NCBI RefSeq assembly: GCF_000403845.2
Contig: NZ_KE159567.1
Coordinates: forward strand, 1,496,911 to 1,560,910
DNA length: 64,000 nucleotides
Source of the DNA: Eubacterium sp. 14-2
Lineage (GTDB): Bacteria > Bacillota > Clostridia > Lachnospirales > Lachnospiraceae
Direction: 5' to 3'
Below the pieces are notes generated by a model, which saw only the letters and a list, made by a program, of their open reading frames with translations, ran no database searches and was not told the origin of the DNA. This document shows positions 53,356-62,098 of the stretch, piece after piece. Numbering within the stretch: position 1 is the stretch's first letter; each line of letters begins with the position of its first letter. Made by a program: the position numbers and the translations under genes.

Positions 53356-55056
53356 ATGGAAAAATATATGATAATTGATGGCGAGCGCGTGGCGTTTACC
53401 GATGAAAAAAACATTCTTGCAGTCATTCGGAAAGCAGGGATTATTTTACCGACTTTTTGTTATTATTCGGATTTGTCCATTTACGGAGCCTGTCGTATGT
53501 GTGTGGTGGAGGACCAGTGGGGCGGCATTATCGCATCCTGTTCCACACCGCCGAAACACGGGATGGAAATCCGCACCAACACACCTCAGCTTTACTATCA
53601 CAGAAAACGTATTCTGGAACTGCTGTTAGCGGCTCACTGCCGGGACTGTACCACCTGTGAGAAAAATGGAAAATGCAAGCTGCAGGAGCTGGCAACCAGA
53701 TTTGGAATACCCGGTGTGCGGTTTGAAAATACCAATCCCATCCGTCCCATTGACACATCCTCAAAAGCAATTGTGCGAAATCCCAACAAATGTATTCTCT
53801 GCGGCGACTGTGTGCGTGTCTGCAGTGAAATTCAGCATGTGGGAGCTATTGATTTTGCCCACCGCGGTTCCAGAATGGAAATTTCCACTGCGTTTGGCAG
53901 AGACATTGCAGATACCAACTGCGTGAACTGCGGACAGTGTGCGGCAGTATGCCCCACCGGAGCCATTACCATCAAACGGGACAGCCATGACGTGTGGGAG
54001 GCAATTCACAATCCCAACAAGCGGGTGGTGGTACAGATTGCTCCGGCGGTCCGGGTGGCAATCGGAGAAGCCTATGGATATGAACCGGGAGAAAATACCA
54101 TTGGAAAACTGGTGGCTTCTCTGCGGAAGCTGGGCGTGGACGCGATTTTTGACACTTCCGTAGGGGCTGACCTGACCATTATGGAAGAATCCCAGGAGCT
54201 GATTGAGGCCCTGGAAGAAAAAGACCGGAAATATCCCCTGTTTACTTCCTGCTGTCCCGGATGGATTCGGTTTGTGGAGACTCAGTATCCCCATCTGATG
54301 AAGTATGTGTCCACTTCCAAATCCCCCATGGAAATGTTTGGAGCAGTGGTAAAGGAATACTATAAGAAACAGGATAAAAAGGAAGGAAAAGAAACAGTAT
54401 CTGTGGCAGTTATGCCATGTACGGCCAAGAAATTCGAGGCCTCCAGGGAGGAATTTAAACGGAACGGAATTCCCGATGTGGATTATGTACTGACTTCCGA
54501 GGAAGTAATTGTAATGTTACAGGAAATCGGAATCCGGTTTGACCGTCTGGAGCCGGAAGCCTATGACATGCCCTTCTCCATTTATTCCGGAGCCGGTGTG
54601 ATTTTCGGAGCCACCGGCGGCGTTACGGAAGCGGCAGTGCGCCGGGTGGTGGAAGATAAGAGCCCAAAGGCACTGAAAGAAATCGAATTTATCGGTCTGC
54701 GCGGTATGGAAGGCGTCAAAGTCTGCGAACTGCCCCTGGGTGAAAGCACAGTGCGTATCGGCGTTGTCAGCGGTCTTGGAAATGCGGACAATCTGCTGCA
54801 GAAAATTGAGAACGGAGAGGAACGCTTTGACTTTGTGGAAGTGATGGCATGTCCTGGAGGATGTGTGGCCGGAGCAGGCCAGCCCTTTGCCCGTTCCACC
54901 GAAAAGCGGATGCGTGCGGAAGGACTTTATAAAAACGATAAGGCAATGCAGATTAAGCGAAGCGAAGAAAATCCGGTGGTGGAAACACTTTACAGTGATT
55001 TGCTGAAAAACCGGGAGCATGAACTTCTTCATGTTCACTATAAGCAGAAGATATAA
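53356..55056 (+). CDS. hydA: [FeFe] hydrogenase catalytic subunit (HydA)
   Basis: 566 aa from the ATG nine bases after AGGAGG; the GTG abutting that site was rejected. An N-terminal 2Fe-2S domain (CRMCVVE), a His-Cys cluster segment (HCRDCTTCEKNGKC) and two [4Fe-4S] motifs (CILCGDCVRVC, CVNCGQCAAVCP) lead to the H-cluster. All three H-cluster signatures are intact: TSCCPGW, PCTAKKFE and MACPGGCVAGAGQP. It reduces protons or oxidises H2 in the cytosol. It is shorter than some bifurcating HydA proteins. Maturases HydEFG are not in the window. Confidence 0.96.
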   Translation: MEKYMIIDGERVAFTDEKNILAVIRKAGIILPTFCYYSDLSIYGACRMCVVEDQWGGIIASCSTPPKHGMEIRTNTPQLYYHRKRILELLLAAHCRDCTTCEKNGKCKLQELATRFGIPGVRFENTNPIRPIDTSSKAIVRNPNKCILCGDCVRVCSEIQHVGAIDFAHRGSRMEISTAFGRDIADTNCVNCGQCAAVCPTGAITIKRDSHDVWEAIHNPNKRVVVQIAPAVRVAIGEAYGYEPGENTIGKLVASLRKLGVDAIFDTSVGADLTIMEESQELIEALEEKDRKYPLFTSCCPGWIRFVETQYPHLMKYVSTSKSPMEMFGAVVKEYYKKQDKKEGKETVSVAVMPCTAKKFEASREEFKRNGIPDVDYVLTSEEVIVMLQEIGIRFDRLEPEAYDMPFSIYSGAGVIFGATGGVTEAAVRRVVEDKSPKALKEIEFIGLRGMEGVKVCELPLGESTVRIGVVSGLGNADNLLQKIENGEERFDFVEVMACPGGCVAGAGQPFARSTEKRMRAEGLYKNDKAMQIKRSEENPVVETLYSDLLKNREHELLHVHYKQKI

Positions 55057-55076
55057 CAGAACAAAGAGAAATACAG

Positions 55077-55112
55077 ACAGAGCGTATCCTCAGAAGATGC
55101 GCTCTGTTCTTC
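55077..55112 (+). terminator. Terminator of the hydrogenase operon
   Basis: ACAGAGCGTATC (55077-55088) pairs with GATGCGCTCTGT (55096-55107) with one G-U pair; the T run after it is short and broken (TCTTCT). Located 20 bases after hydA. Confidence 0.7.
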
Positions 55113-55192
55113 TGCAGGAAAGACCTTTAACCGCCTTTCGGACAGACAGCCTGTATGAAAAATATACAGCTGCACAGACAGATAAATTATAC

Positions 55193-55221
55193 TTGTCCAT
55201 CTTGAAATCCACCTGTATAAT
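55193..55221 (+). promoter_or_regulatory. Promoter of the EFR1-type ferredoxin gene
   Basis: -35 TTGTCC (55193-55198) and a perfect -10 TATAAT (55216-55221) with 17-base spacing, 52 bases before the ATG. Confidence 0.75.
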
Positions 55222-55273
55222 AAAAAATACAGATGCGGATTTTTGCGAACATCATAAAAAGGAGGAACGGAAT

Positions 55274-56035
55274 ATGTTTCATAATGCAGATTTCTATTAT
55301 TTCAGTCCTGCAGGGGGAACAAAAGAAACAGGAGAAATTTTCTGCGCAGGAGTTTCGGAACATGTGGAGGCTGTAAATCTGGGCAGCAGAGACCAAGAGA
55401 TAAAGCAGCCCCAGGGAGAACTGGCAGTGATTGCGGTGCCGGTGTATGGCGGCAGAATTCCGTCAGTTGCAGCGAAAAAACTGGAAAAACTGGAGGGAAA
55501 GGGAACCAGGGCAGTTACCCTGGTTGTTTATGGGACACGGGCCTATGAGGACGCCCTTCTGGAACTGAATCATATTGTGGAACAGAGAGAGTTCCAGGTG
55601 ACAGGGTCAGCGGCTCTTGTGGCAAGGCATTCCATTGTTCCGGAAGTGGGAGCGGGCAGGCCCGATGGGCAGGACAGAGAAGAAATTCTGGAATTTGCCA
55701 GGAAAGTGCTGAAAAAAGCAGAAGAACATCCGGAAGGTTCTGTGAAAGTTCCCGGAAATTATCCGTACAAAAAAGAGATGACTGTGGCAGCAGCACCCAT
55801 TTCCCTGGATTCCTGCAGCCGGTGCGGCAAATGCAGTTCAGTCTGTCCCACAGGTGCAGTCCGGTTAGAACAGGGAGTGACAGTTACAGAACTGAAATCC
55901 TGCATATTGTGTATGGCCTGTGTTTACAACTGCCCGGAGCGCGCACGTGTGCTGCCGCCTTCCATGCAGGAAGCCATGGAGCAGAAACTGGGACCATTGA
56001 AATCTGTCCGCAGGGAGCCGGAATATTTCCTGTAA
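55274..56035 (+). CDS. EFR1-type flavodoxin-ferredoxin protein
   Basis: 253 aa from the ATG behind AAGGAGG. The N-terminal flavodoxin-like half has FYYFSPAGGTKETG near residue 8 and a later VPVYGGRIPS. The C-terminal half has two [4Fe-4S] motifs, CSRCGKCSSVCP and CILCMACVYNCP. This is the EFR1 family layout, an electron carrier of unproven partner. Its position right after the hydrogenase suggests it shares that electron pool, but it has its own promoter. Confidence 0.87.
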   Translation: MFHNADFYYFSPAGGTKETGEIFCAGVSEHVEAVNLGSRDQEIKQPQGELAVIAVPVYGGRIPSVAAKKLEKLEGKGTRAVTLVVYGTRAYEDALLELNHIVEQREFQVTGSAALVARHSIVPEVGAGRPDGQDREEILEFARKVLKKAEEHPEGSVKVPGNYPYKKEMTVAAAPISLDSCSRCGKCSSVCPTGAVRLEQGVTVTELKSCILCMACVYNCPERARVLPPSMQEAMEQKLGPLKSVRREPEYFL

Positions 56036-56106
56036 AATAGCCTGGACGAAATCAGAAAACAGCAGTATTATGATATGGAACGACATCAGCTGGACTTACG
56101 GAGGAT

Positions 56107-56901
56107 ATGGAAAAATTGTACCTGATAGGGATATGTGACGATGAAGAAAGGGAACTTAACCAGATTGAAACACTGCTGGAAGAATATGGAAAAGAAAAGC
56201 GGGAACTGGAATACAAAACCTGGCGTTTTACGAATGGGGAGGCATTGCTGAGAAAAATCAGGGAGGGAAGCTGTATACCGGATTTGCTGCTTCTGGATAT
56301 TTTTATGCCGGAAAGAACCGGAATAGAAGTGGCCAGGGAACTGCGGCAGCTGGACTGGGAACTGCCTGTAGTTTTTCTTACTACCTCAACGGAACATGCA
56401 CTGGAGGCTTACGGGGTGGATGCTGTTCAGTATCTTGTGAAACCGTTGAAACAGCAGCAGTTTTTTCATGCCATGGATGCTGCAATGCGGCAGATTTTTC
56501 AGAAAAAAGAGAGACAGATTGTGATAAAGATTTCAGGCGGAATCCGGCAGATACAGCCCAAAGACCTTGTATACTGTGAATCCCAGAAAAATTATCAGAT
56601 TCTGTATCTGACAGGAGAAAAATGTAAAGTCCGTATGACAACAGGAAGACTATGGGAACTGTTGGAGGGGTTTCCGCAGTTTGGCAGATGCGGACGTTCC
56701 TATATTCTGAATATGGATCATATTTCTCTGGCAGAACGAGAGAAAATTGTAATGGATAACGGAAGTATTATTTATATTTCCAGAAACAAAGTGGCAGAAT
56801 TTAAGAAAAATTATTTTTCCTATTATTTTGATAACCGGAACGAAAATCAGACGTATCCGGAATGGTGTAATGGAGACGGAAAGTTAGCTGGAGGACAATA
56901 G
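56107..56901 (+). CDS. LytTR response regulator, orphan
   Basis: 264 aa. The receiver has CDDEE near residue 10, the acceptor in LLLLDIFMPERTG near 63 and VKPLK near 112. The LytTR domain covers ~140-235 (LVYCESQKNYQIL, GRSYILNMDHIS). The start ATG follows GGAGGAT. No histidine kinase gene adjoins it; the orphan GHKL kinase at 17.5 kb has no regulator of its own. Confidence 0.9.
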   Translation: MEKLYLIGICDDEERELNQIETLLEEYGKEKRELEYKTWRFTNGEALLRKIREGSCIPDLLLLDIFMPERTGIEVARELRQLDWELPVVFLTTSTEHALEAYGVDAVQYLVKPLKQQQFFHAMDAAMRQIFQKKERQIVIKISGGIRQIQPKDLVYCESQKNYQILYLTGEKCKVRMTTGRLWELLEGFPQFGRCGRSYILNMDHISLAEREKIVMDNGSIIYISRNKVAEFKKNYFSYYFDNRNENQTYPEWCNGDGKLAGGQ

Positions 56902-56916
56902 TATGTTTGGTAATGT

Positions 56917-57156
56917 ATGAAATGTGGTGGGTACGTTATTTTCGGAGCGAACGCAGATTATCAGACTTTTACGGCAGCTTTTCCGGGGATACCTCTTGTC
57001 GGAGCAACACTGCCGGTTATTGCGTTCTTTATGTTGGGAATGTATGGAAAAGTTGTATGGATGTTAATATCAGCCCTTATTTTGGGGATCGGTCATACAG
57101 GTATACATATTCAGCACAAAAACAGGATTGCTGCTGAATGTGAAAAGGAGGCATGA
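56917..57156 (+). CDS. Small two-helix membrane protein, probably a remnant
   Basis: 79 aa with two hydrophobic segments (residues ~28-45 and ~47-62) and a HTGIHIQHK-like end. It may be the last part of an HXXEE-type membrane protein. The ATG at 56903 behind GGAGGAC opens a six-codon frame that stops at once, so the true N-terminus seems lost. Family call is weak. Confidence 0.4.
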   Translation: MKCGGYVIFGANADYQTFTAAFPGIPLVGATLPVIAFFMLGMYGKVVWMLISALILGIGHTGIHIQHKNRIAAECEKEA

Positions 57157-57164
57157 AGCAGCCG

Positions 57165-57204
57165 GAAAGGCCAGAACAGCAGACTGTTCTGGCCTTTCTT
57201 TTGT
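57165..57204 (+). terminator. Strong intrinsic terminator
   Basis: GAAAGGCCAGAACAG (57165-57179) and CTGTTCTGGCCTTTC (57184-57198) form a 15-bp perfect stem with a short loop followed by TTTTG. It abuts repeat copy 4. Confidence 0.9.
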
Positions 57205-57342
57205 TCTTCTATAGGAAATTCTTCTGGATTTCCTATAGAAGAACAAAACAATGATGCGCAGCTGGCGGGGTCGATGTTTATTGCTGCGCAATCCGCTCGC
57301 GCGGAGCATGCGCATAGCGCATTCTTTCCTGTAGAATAACAA
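57199..57342 (+). repeat. Dispersed intergenic hairpin repeat, copy 4
   Basis: Perfect 21-bp arms (57199-57219 and 57228-57248) with an eight-base loop. A core nearly identical to copy 1 follows, with ATGATGCGCAGCT, CGATGTTTATTGCT and GCAATCCGCTCGCGCG. The remaining bases to 57547 hold no gene that I can support. Confidence 0.85.
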
Positions 57343-57547
57343 ACAATTCTCCGCCTGTATGGCAGCTGCCCTCTGCAGGATACCGGCGAATTTTTGTCCC
57401 TGAACATTTATGAAATATCCCACTTTATAGAATTTCGGATTTGAAAATGCTATAGTAACTCTAAATTATGATGATTTTGAGGTTCCATGGCTTTGTTTTT
57501 TATGCCGGGGATCTCTGAATTATTACATCATCAGGAGGAACACAGTT

Positions 57548-58645
57548 ATGAAAAAAAATATGAGGATTTCAGTATTTCGAAATCGGATATTTGTCCTGGC
57601 GGCCTGTTTTTTGCTGTGCGGTGCCGCAGCCTGCGGAAGCGGGAACCGGCCTGCGGATGTGGAAAAAGAAACGGGAGTGGAAGCAAAGGAGAAGCCGGCT
57701 TCTTTTGAAATTACAGATCTGAGAGGGACGCCGTCGGATTATTCCAACAGAGAAAACTGGATGGAAATTCCGGAAATCACCCATGAGGTGGATACCATTT
57801 ATTTTTATCCCACCAGCTATCTGGATGATTCGGAAAATGCAAAACCAATCTGTGATATTGATAATCAGCAGATGCGGGACAGGGCCAGGGATGTTTACGA
57901 GAATCAGGGAACGGTCTATGAGGCATCCACCAATGTGTTTGCTCCTTTCTACCGACAGAGTAATATTTATCAGGTAGCAGATTTTAACCATAAAGAACTG
58001 GAAGAGTATCAGGAACGGGAACAGCGCACAGACGTATATGCCGCTTTGGATTATTATTTTGAACATTATAACGAAGGCAGGCCTTTTATTCTTGCAGGGC
58101 ACTCTCAGGGTTCCATAATGACAAAAATTATCCTTGGAGAGTATATGCAGGCACATCCGGAATACTATGAGCGTATGGTTGCGGCATATCCCATCGGATT
58201 TTCCATTACCGAAACGTTTCTGGAGGAACATCCGTATCTGAAATTTGCTGAAGATGCCGACGATACGGGTGTAATTATATCCTGGAATACGGAAGGAGAG
58301 GGAAACAAAGGACAGTTTAATCTGGTTGTGGAACCGGGGGCCATCAGTATAAACCCCATTAACTGGAAGCGGGACGATACCTGTGCCGGATTTGAGGAAA
58401 ATCTGGGAAGCCGTGTTATGAATGAGGAAACAGGAGAATATGAAATCATAGATGGAGTTGCAGACGCGCAGGTGGATACGGACCGCGGCGTGGTAATCTG
58501 CACAGCAAAGGATGTGGAGTATGCTCCGGCAGAGTTATTCGGGCCGGAAAGTCTGCATGGCCATGATTATGACTTTTATTATGAAAATCTGCGGGAAAAT
58601 GTAAAAACAAGAGTGGAGGCCTGGCTGAAACAGAACCCTGACTGA
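57548..58645 (+). CDS. DUF3089-type alpha/beta hydrolase lipoprotein
   Basis: 365 aa. The signal peptide ends in the lipobox GAAACGSG near residue 29, so it should be anchored outside the membrane. The DUF3089 core has a serine-hydrolase elbow LAGHSQGSIM near 178 and VDTIYFYPTSYLDD near 80. A late HGHDYDFYY segment may supply the histidine. Substrate unknown. It opens the unusual cluster that continues to the window end, though it may be an independent gene. Confidence 0.82.
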   Translation: MKKNMRISVFRNRIFVLAACFLLCGAAACGSGNRPADVEKETGVEAKEKPASFEITDLRGTPSDYSNRENWMEIPEITHEVDTIYFYPTSYLDDSENAKPICDIDNQQMRDRARDVYENQGTVYEASTNVFAPFYRQSNIYQVADFNHKELEEYQEREQRTDVYAALDYYFEHYNEGRPFILAGHSQGSIMTKIILGEYMQAHPEYYERMVAAYPIGFSITETFLEEHPYLKFAEDADDTGVIISWNTEGEGNKGQFNLVVEPGAISINPINWKRDDTCAGFEENLGSRVMNEETGEYEIIDGVADAQVDTDRGVVICTAKDVEYAPAELFGPESLHGHDYDFYYENLRENVKTRVEAWLKQNPD

Positions 58646-58665
58646 ACCCGGAACACGGCGCATTC

Positions 58666-58682
58666 AGCATACCGGGTATGCT
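58666..58682. promoter_or_regulatory. 17-bp palindrome
   Basis: AGCATACC, G, GGTATGCT (58666-58682) is a perfect palindrome 20 bases after the DUF3089 stop and 40 bases before the next start. It could be an operator. Confidence 0.5.
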
Positions 58683-58722
58683 TTGACGCACCACAGATAA
58701 TCTGGTATAAAGGGAGGAAAAT

Positions 58723-59091
58723 ATGAGCTTTTTGGATGATTTTGAGCGTATGGTACATGAATATCCGGAAAAAACAGCCATTGCGGATTGCCATAGTATC
58801 AGGCAGTTTGAGCCTGCCGAATATCAGGAAGCGGAACATGATATTGTCTGCAGCTTTATCAGCCCACAGATGCTGCTGGAGGGGCCGGAGTATTCTCTGG
58901 CAAAAGAATATTATGATTCCATATTCAAAGGCTGTGATACAGATTTTCTTTCTGGAAGGGATCACAGGAAGGACACGTCAGAACCAGGTCTGTATCGGCG
59001 GACGGAACAGGCAAATGGGGAGAATTCCCTGAAGCCCTGGAGCCCCCTGGATTTTTCGACGGAAGGATGTAATCCGTATGGAAAGAAATAA
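58723..59091 (+). CDS. Short ORF resembling a nonribosomal-peptide adenylation start, probably a remnant
   Basis: 122 aa behind GGGAGGA. The first ~20 residues (FLDDFERMVHEYPEKTAIAD) look like the N-terminal helix of an NRPS adenylation domain. The stretch ISPQMLLEGPEYSLAKEYYD resembles linker sequence of such enzymes. The last third looks unlike any protein. No ATP-binding motif or carrier-protein serine is present, so it cannot be an active adenylation enzyme. It is probably a deletion product of a larger synthetase, or a small protein of its own kind. Confidence 0.45.
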   Translation: MSFLDDFERMVHEYPEKTAIADCHSIRQFEPAEYQEAEHDIVCSFISPQMLLEGPEYSLAKEYYDSIFKGCDTDFLSGRDHRKDTSEPGLYRRTEQANGENSLKPWSPLDFSTEGCNPYGKK

Positions 59092-60826
59092 CTTTTTGAT
59101 TAACAGAAAGATTCATCAGTACATTCTGCCCGGTATCCTGATGACCGTTGCCGTGCAGCTTGGCAATGTGGTGGATGGTATGATTGTGGGAAATATCCTG
59201 GGACCGGATGCCATGGCTGCCATTGAGATTTCCATGCCGGTATTACTGCTGCTGCAGATGTCTGCTATGATGCTGGCTATGGGCGGTGCTGCGGAGGCTG
59301 CGGTACTGCTGGGAAAGCGGGAAACCCAGAAGGCAGGCAGTGTGTTTACAGCCTCTCTTGGAGCAGGACTGGCGGTTTCACTGGTTTTTGCACTGTTTAC
59401 ACCTGTTTTGCCGGGGCCGCTGGCCATGGCCCTTTCCGGAAATGAGACGATGGCAGCTTTGGTAAAGCCTTATATTATGGTAAATTTTGCCGGAATCCCT
59501 GTTCTGACTGCTGCCATTATTTTCAGCTATTTTATGAATGCGGATAACCATCCCCAGCTGGGAAGTGCTCTGTTTATCATTGCAAATGCAGTAAATCTTG
59601 CACTGGATGTTCTGTTTCTGCAGGAATTTCATATGGGGATGGCAGGAAGCGCTCTTTCTACAGTGATTGGTTATCTGGCGGGTATGGTGACGGTAGCGTT
59701 TTATCTGCGCTCCCCACAGCGGATGCTGCATTTACAGAGACCGGACAGGAAACTGTTGCAATATGCAAAACCGGCGGCCAGGGCCGGAATTCCCGGCGCC
59801 GCTTTTACCCTGATATCTGCCCTGAAATCTGTGATGGTCAATTCAGCTATTGTGCGGATTCTGGGAAATGATTCCATGGCAGTTTATTCTGTCTGTGCCA
59901 ATGCAGTGCTGATTGCAGAACTGTGTGTGGGAGGAATTATCGGCCTTGTCCAAAATATTGCAGGCATTCTTTACAGAGAGCGGGATTACTGCGGAATCCG
60001 TACTCTCTGTAAACGGGTGCTCATTTACAGCTACTTTGCTATTGGAGTGCTGCTGGTGATTTTCCTGGGAGCGCCGCAGGTGATTGCAGGTCTGTTCGGA
60101 ATTGGAGAAGGGGATATGCTGGAGCAGTGTAAGATGGCTCTGCGTATCTTTGCATGCAGCTTTCCGTTTTATGTATACAATAAATTTCTGATGTCTTATT
60201 ATCAGACGATTCTCCAGACGGGACTGTCCACTGTGATTACGGTACTGCAGGGGTTTGTGGTGATTGTGCCTCTTACGCTGGCGGGACTTCTCCTGCAGGG
60301 CCTTTTCGGCGTATGTATAATGGCCCTGGTCAGCGAGGCGGTTACCATATTGCTGGGATTCCTGTACCGGTTCCGGGGGCAGAGGACAGGGAGATTTGAA
60401 ACGGGAGGCGTCTATATGCTTCCTCAGGTCCGGGAGGAAAAGTTTCTGGAATGTTCCCTGGAAGATGATCTGAGTAAGGTTATGGAGTTTCGGGAGAAGC
60501 TGTTTGTATTCTGTACGGAAAATCAGATTGATGAGCGGGACGCCAATATTCTTGGCCTTGCAGTGGAGGAACTTGCGGCCAATATTGTGCAGTATGGATA
60601 CCGGGGCGGAAAAAAGAACTATATGGATATCGGTTTCACCATTCAGGATGACAAATATATGCTGAGAATTCGGGATGACGGAATTCCCTTTAATCCGATG
60701 GAGGATGAGCAGGAAGAAAAAGAAATTATTGTGGGCGGCATCAGCCTGCTGAAAAAAATCATGTCGGATTTCCAGTACATGCGGGTACTGAATATGAATA
60801 ACACCATTGTGGAGCTGGACAGATAG
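59078..60826 (+). CDS. MATE transporter fused to an RsbW-like HATPase domain
   Basis: 582 aa. Residues 1-~445 form a MATE-type exporter with about twelve membrane segments (ILMTVAVQLGNVVDGMIVGN near the start). Residues ~460-582 form a cytosolic GHKL ATPase of the RsbW/SpoIIAB serine-kinase type. Its N box is VEELAANIVQYGY near 495 and its glycine boxes are RDDGIPFNP and GGISLLKKIMSDF. Anti-sigma kinases of this type phosphorylate STAS proteins, and a STAS gene lies at 61.8 kb. Fusion to a transporter is unusual. The gene starts within the last codons of the preceding ORF. Confidence 0.9.
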   Translation: MERNNFLINRKIHQYILPGILMTVAVQLGNVVDGMIVGNILGPDAMAAIEISMPVLLLLQMSAMMLAMGGAAEAAVLLGKRETQKAGSVFTASLGAGLAVSLVFALFTPVLPGPLAMALSGNETMAALVKPYIMVNFAGIPVLTAAIIFSYFMNADNHPQLGSALFIIANAVNLALDVLFLQEFHMGMAGSALSTVIGYLAGMVTVAFYLRSPQRMLHLQRPDRKLLQYAKPAARAGIPGAAFTLISALKSVMVNSAIVRILGNDSMAVYSVCANAVLIAELCVGGIIGLVQNIAGILYRERDYCGIRTLCKRVLIYSYFAIGVLLVIFLGAPQVIAGLFGIGEGDMLEQCKMALRIFACSFPFYVYNKFLMSYYQTILQTGLSTVITVLQGFVVIVPLTLAGLLLQGLFGVCIMALVSEAVTILLGFLYRFRGQRTGRFETGGVYMLPQVREEKFLECSLEDDLSKVMEFREKLFVFCTENQIDERDANILGLAVEELAANIVQYGYRGGKKNYMDIGFTIQDDKYMLRIRDDGIPFNPMEDEQEEKEIIVGGISLLKKIMSDFQYMRVLNMNNTIVELDR

Positions 60827-60889
60827 GAAACTGTCCGTTCTGCCGCCAGAAAGAGGGCCCGTTCTGCCGCTGAAAAGGAGATACGGAAA

Positions 60890-61570
60890 ATGGAATTCAT
60901 CAGGGCAGGGGCCGGTAAGGCAGAACTTTACCGGCTGAATACCAGAATATTTGAAAATGACATATCTTTCCGGAAAAGCTATGAAAGGCTTTCTTCCATG
61001 CGTCAGCGAAAAATTGACGCTTATCGTTTCCGAAGAGATAAAAATCTTTCCCTGGGGGCAGGGCTGCTTCTGGATTACGGCCTTTCCCGCTACGGACTGA
61101 GGGAACAGGATGTTCTGATTGCCTGCGGGCCCAATGGAAAACCGTACTTACCGGAATATCCCCGGATTCACTTTAATCTGTCCCATTCCGGGGAGATGGC
61201 GCTGGCCGTGTTCGCAGAGTCTGAGGCGGGGTATGAGGTGAAATTAGGGTGCGATGTGGAAATGGTGCAGCAGGCAGATCTGGCTCTGGCAGAAAAATAT
61301 TTCTGTCCTGGTGAATACCGGTATGTGGCCGGTCAGGAAAATGAGCAGAGACAGAACGAAGCCTTTTACCGTATCTGGACATTGAAGGAGAGTTTTCTGA
61401 AAGCAGCGGGGCTGGGGCTTTCACTGGAGCTGGATGCATTTGAGATACAGACTGATGCAGACGGAAAGGTCAGGGTTTGCCAGCAGGTGGACAGTGGAAC
61501 TTATCAGTTTGAAGAATACCGGTTTGGTGAATACCAGGCTGCGGTGTGTTTTTACGAAAGGAGAGAATGA
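60890..61570 (+). CDS. 4'-phosphopantetheinyl transferase (Sfp-type)
   Basis: 226 aa. It carries the Sfp signatures GCDVEMV near residue 119 and FYRIWTLKESFLKAAG near 158, which bind Mg-CoA and the carrier-protein serine. It transfers the phosphopantetheine arm of CoA onto an acyl or peptidyl carrier protein, so a carrier-protein-based pathway is implied. No carrier protein is visible in the window; it may lie to the right. The start is the ATG behind AAGGAGA. Confidence 0.9.
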   Translation: MEFIRAGAGKAELYRLNTRIFENDISFRKSYERLSSMRQRKIDAYRFRRDKNLSLGAGLLLDYGLSRYGLREQDVLIACGPNGKPYLPEYPRIHFNLSHSGEMALAVFAESEAGYEVKLGCDVEMVQQADLALAEKYFCPGEYRYVAGQENEQRQNEAFYRIWTLKESFLKAAGLGLSLELDAFEIQTDADGKVRVCQQVDSGTYQFEEYRFGEYQAAVCFYERRE

Positions 61571-61573
61571 TAT

Positions 61574-61774
61574 ATGGCTGATTGTGATAATAAAAGAGCG
61601 TGTCCCTGTACATTTGACTGTCCAAGGCACGGAAAATGTTGTGAATGTGTGGCGTACCACCGAGATCATAATGAAGGAGTACCGGGCTGCTTTTTTTCAG
61701 AAGAGGCGGAAGCTACATATGACAGAAGTATAGAAGCATTGTGCCGCGACCGGGGATTACAGCTGGCAGAATAG
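61574..61774 (+). CDS. Small cysteine-rich protein, DUF6485-like
   Basis: 66 aa. Eight cysteines in CPCTFDCPRHGKCCEC and around it, then GCFFSEEAEATYDRSIEAL. This matches a short DUF6485-type family common in Clostridia that probably binds metal; role unknown. It begins 4 bases after the transferase stop and is surely co-transcribed. Confidence 0.75.
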   Translation: MADCDNKRACPCTFDCPRHGKCCECVAYHRDHNEGVPGCFFSEEAEATYDRSIEALCRDRGLQLAE

Positions 61775-61794
61775 AAAAAAATGAGGTGAAGCAT

Positions 61795-62091
61795 ATGAAA
61801 ATTACAGAAAACGTAAATGGAACAGCATTATGTCTTGGACTGGAAGGAAGACTGGATACTACTACTGCACCGGAACTGGAAAAGGTGCTTCAGTCCGGTC
61901 TGGATGGGATAACAGAGCTGACTTTTGACATGAAAGGACTGGACTATCTTTCATCTGCAGGTCTGCGTATCCTTCTGGGAGCGCAGAAAACCATGAAAAA
62001 GCAGGGCAGCATGAAGGTGACTCATGTGAATGAAACGATTATGGAAATATTTGAAGTTACCGGATTTGCAGATATTCTTACAATTGAGTAA
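61795..62091 (+). CDS. STAS-domain anti-sigma factor antagonist (RsbV/SpoIIAA-like)
   Basis: 98 aa from the ATG behind GAGGTG. The single STAS domain has the phosphorylatable serine in GLDYLSSAGLRILL near residue 57. Proteins of this kind switch RsbW-type kinases on and off in response to a phosphatase. Here the only visible RsbW-like domain is fused to the MATE transporter two genes upstream, so direct pairing is plausible. No sigma factor or SpoIIE/RsbU phosphatase is in the window. Confidence 0.9.
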   Translation: MKITENVNGTALCLGLEGRLDTTTAPELEKVLQSGLDGITELTFDMKGLDYLSSAGLRILLGAQKTMKKQGSMKVTHVNETIMEIFEVTGFADILTIE

Positions 62092-62098
62092 ACAGGAA

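Noticed and set aside
60827-60889. Direct repeat CCGTTCTGCCGC before the phosphopantetheinyl transferase
   Set aside because: Two 12-base copies close together, without promoter or operator context; probably slippage in a short spacer.
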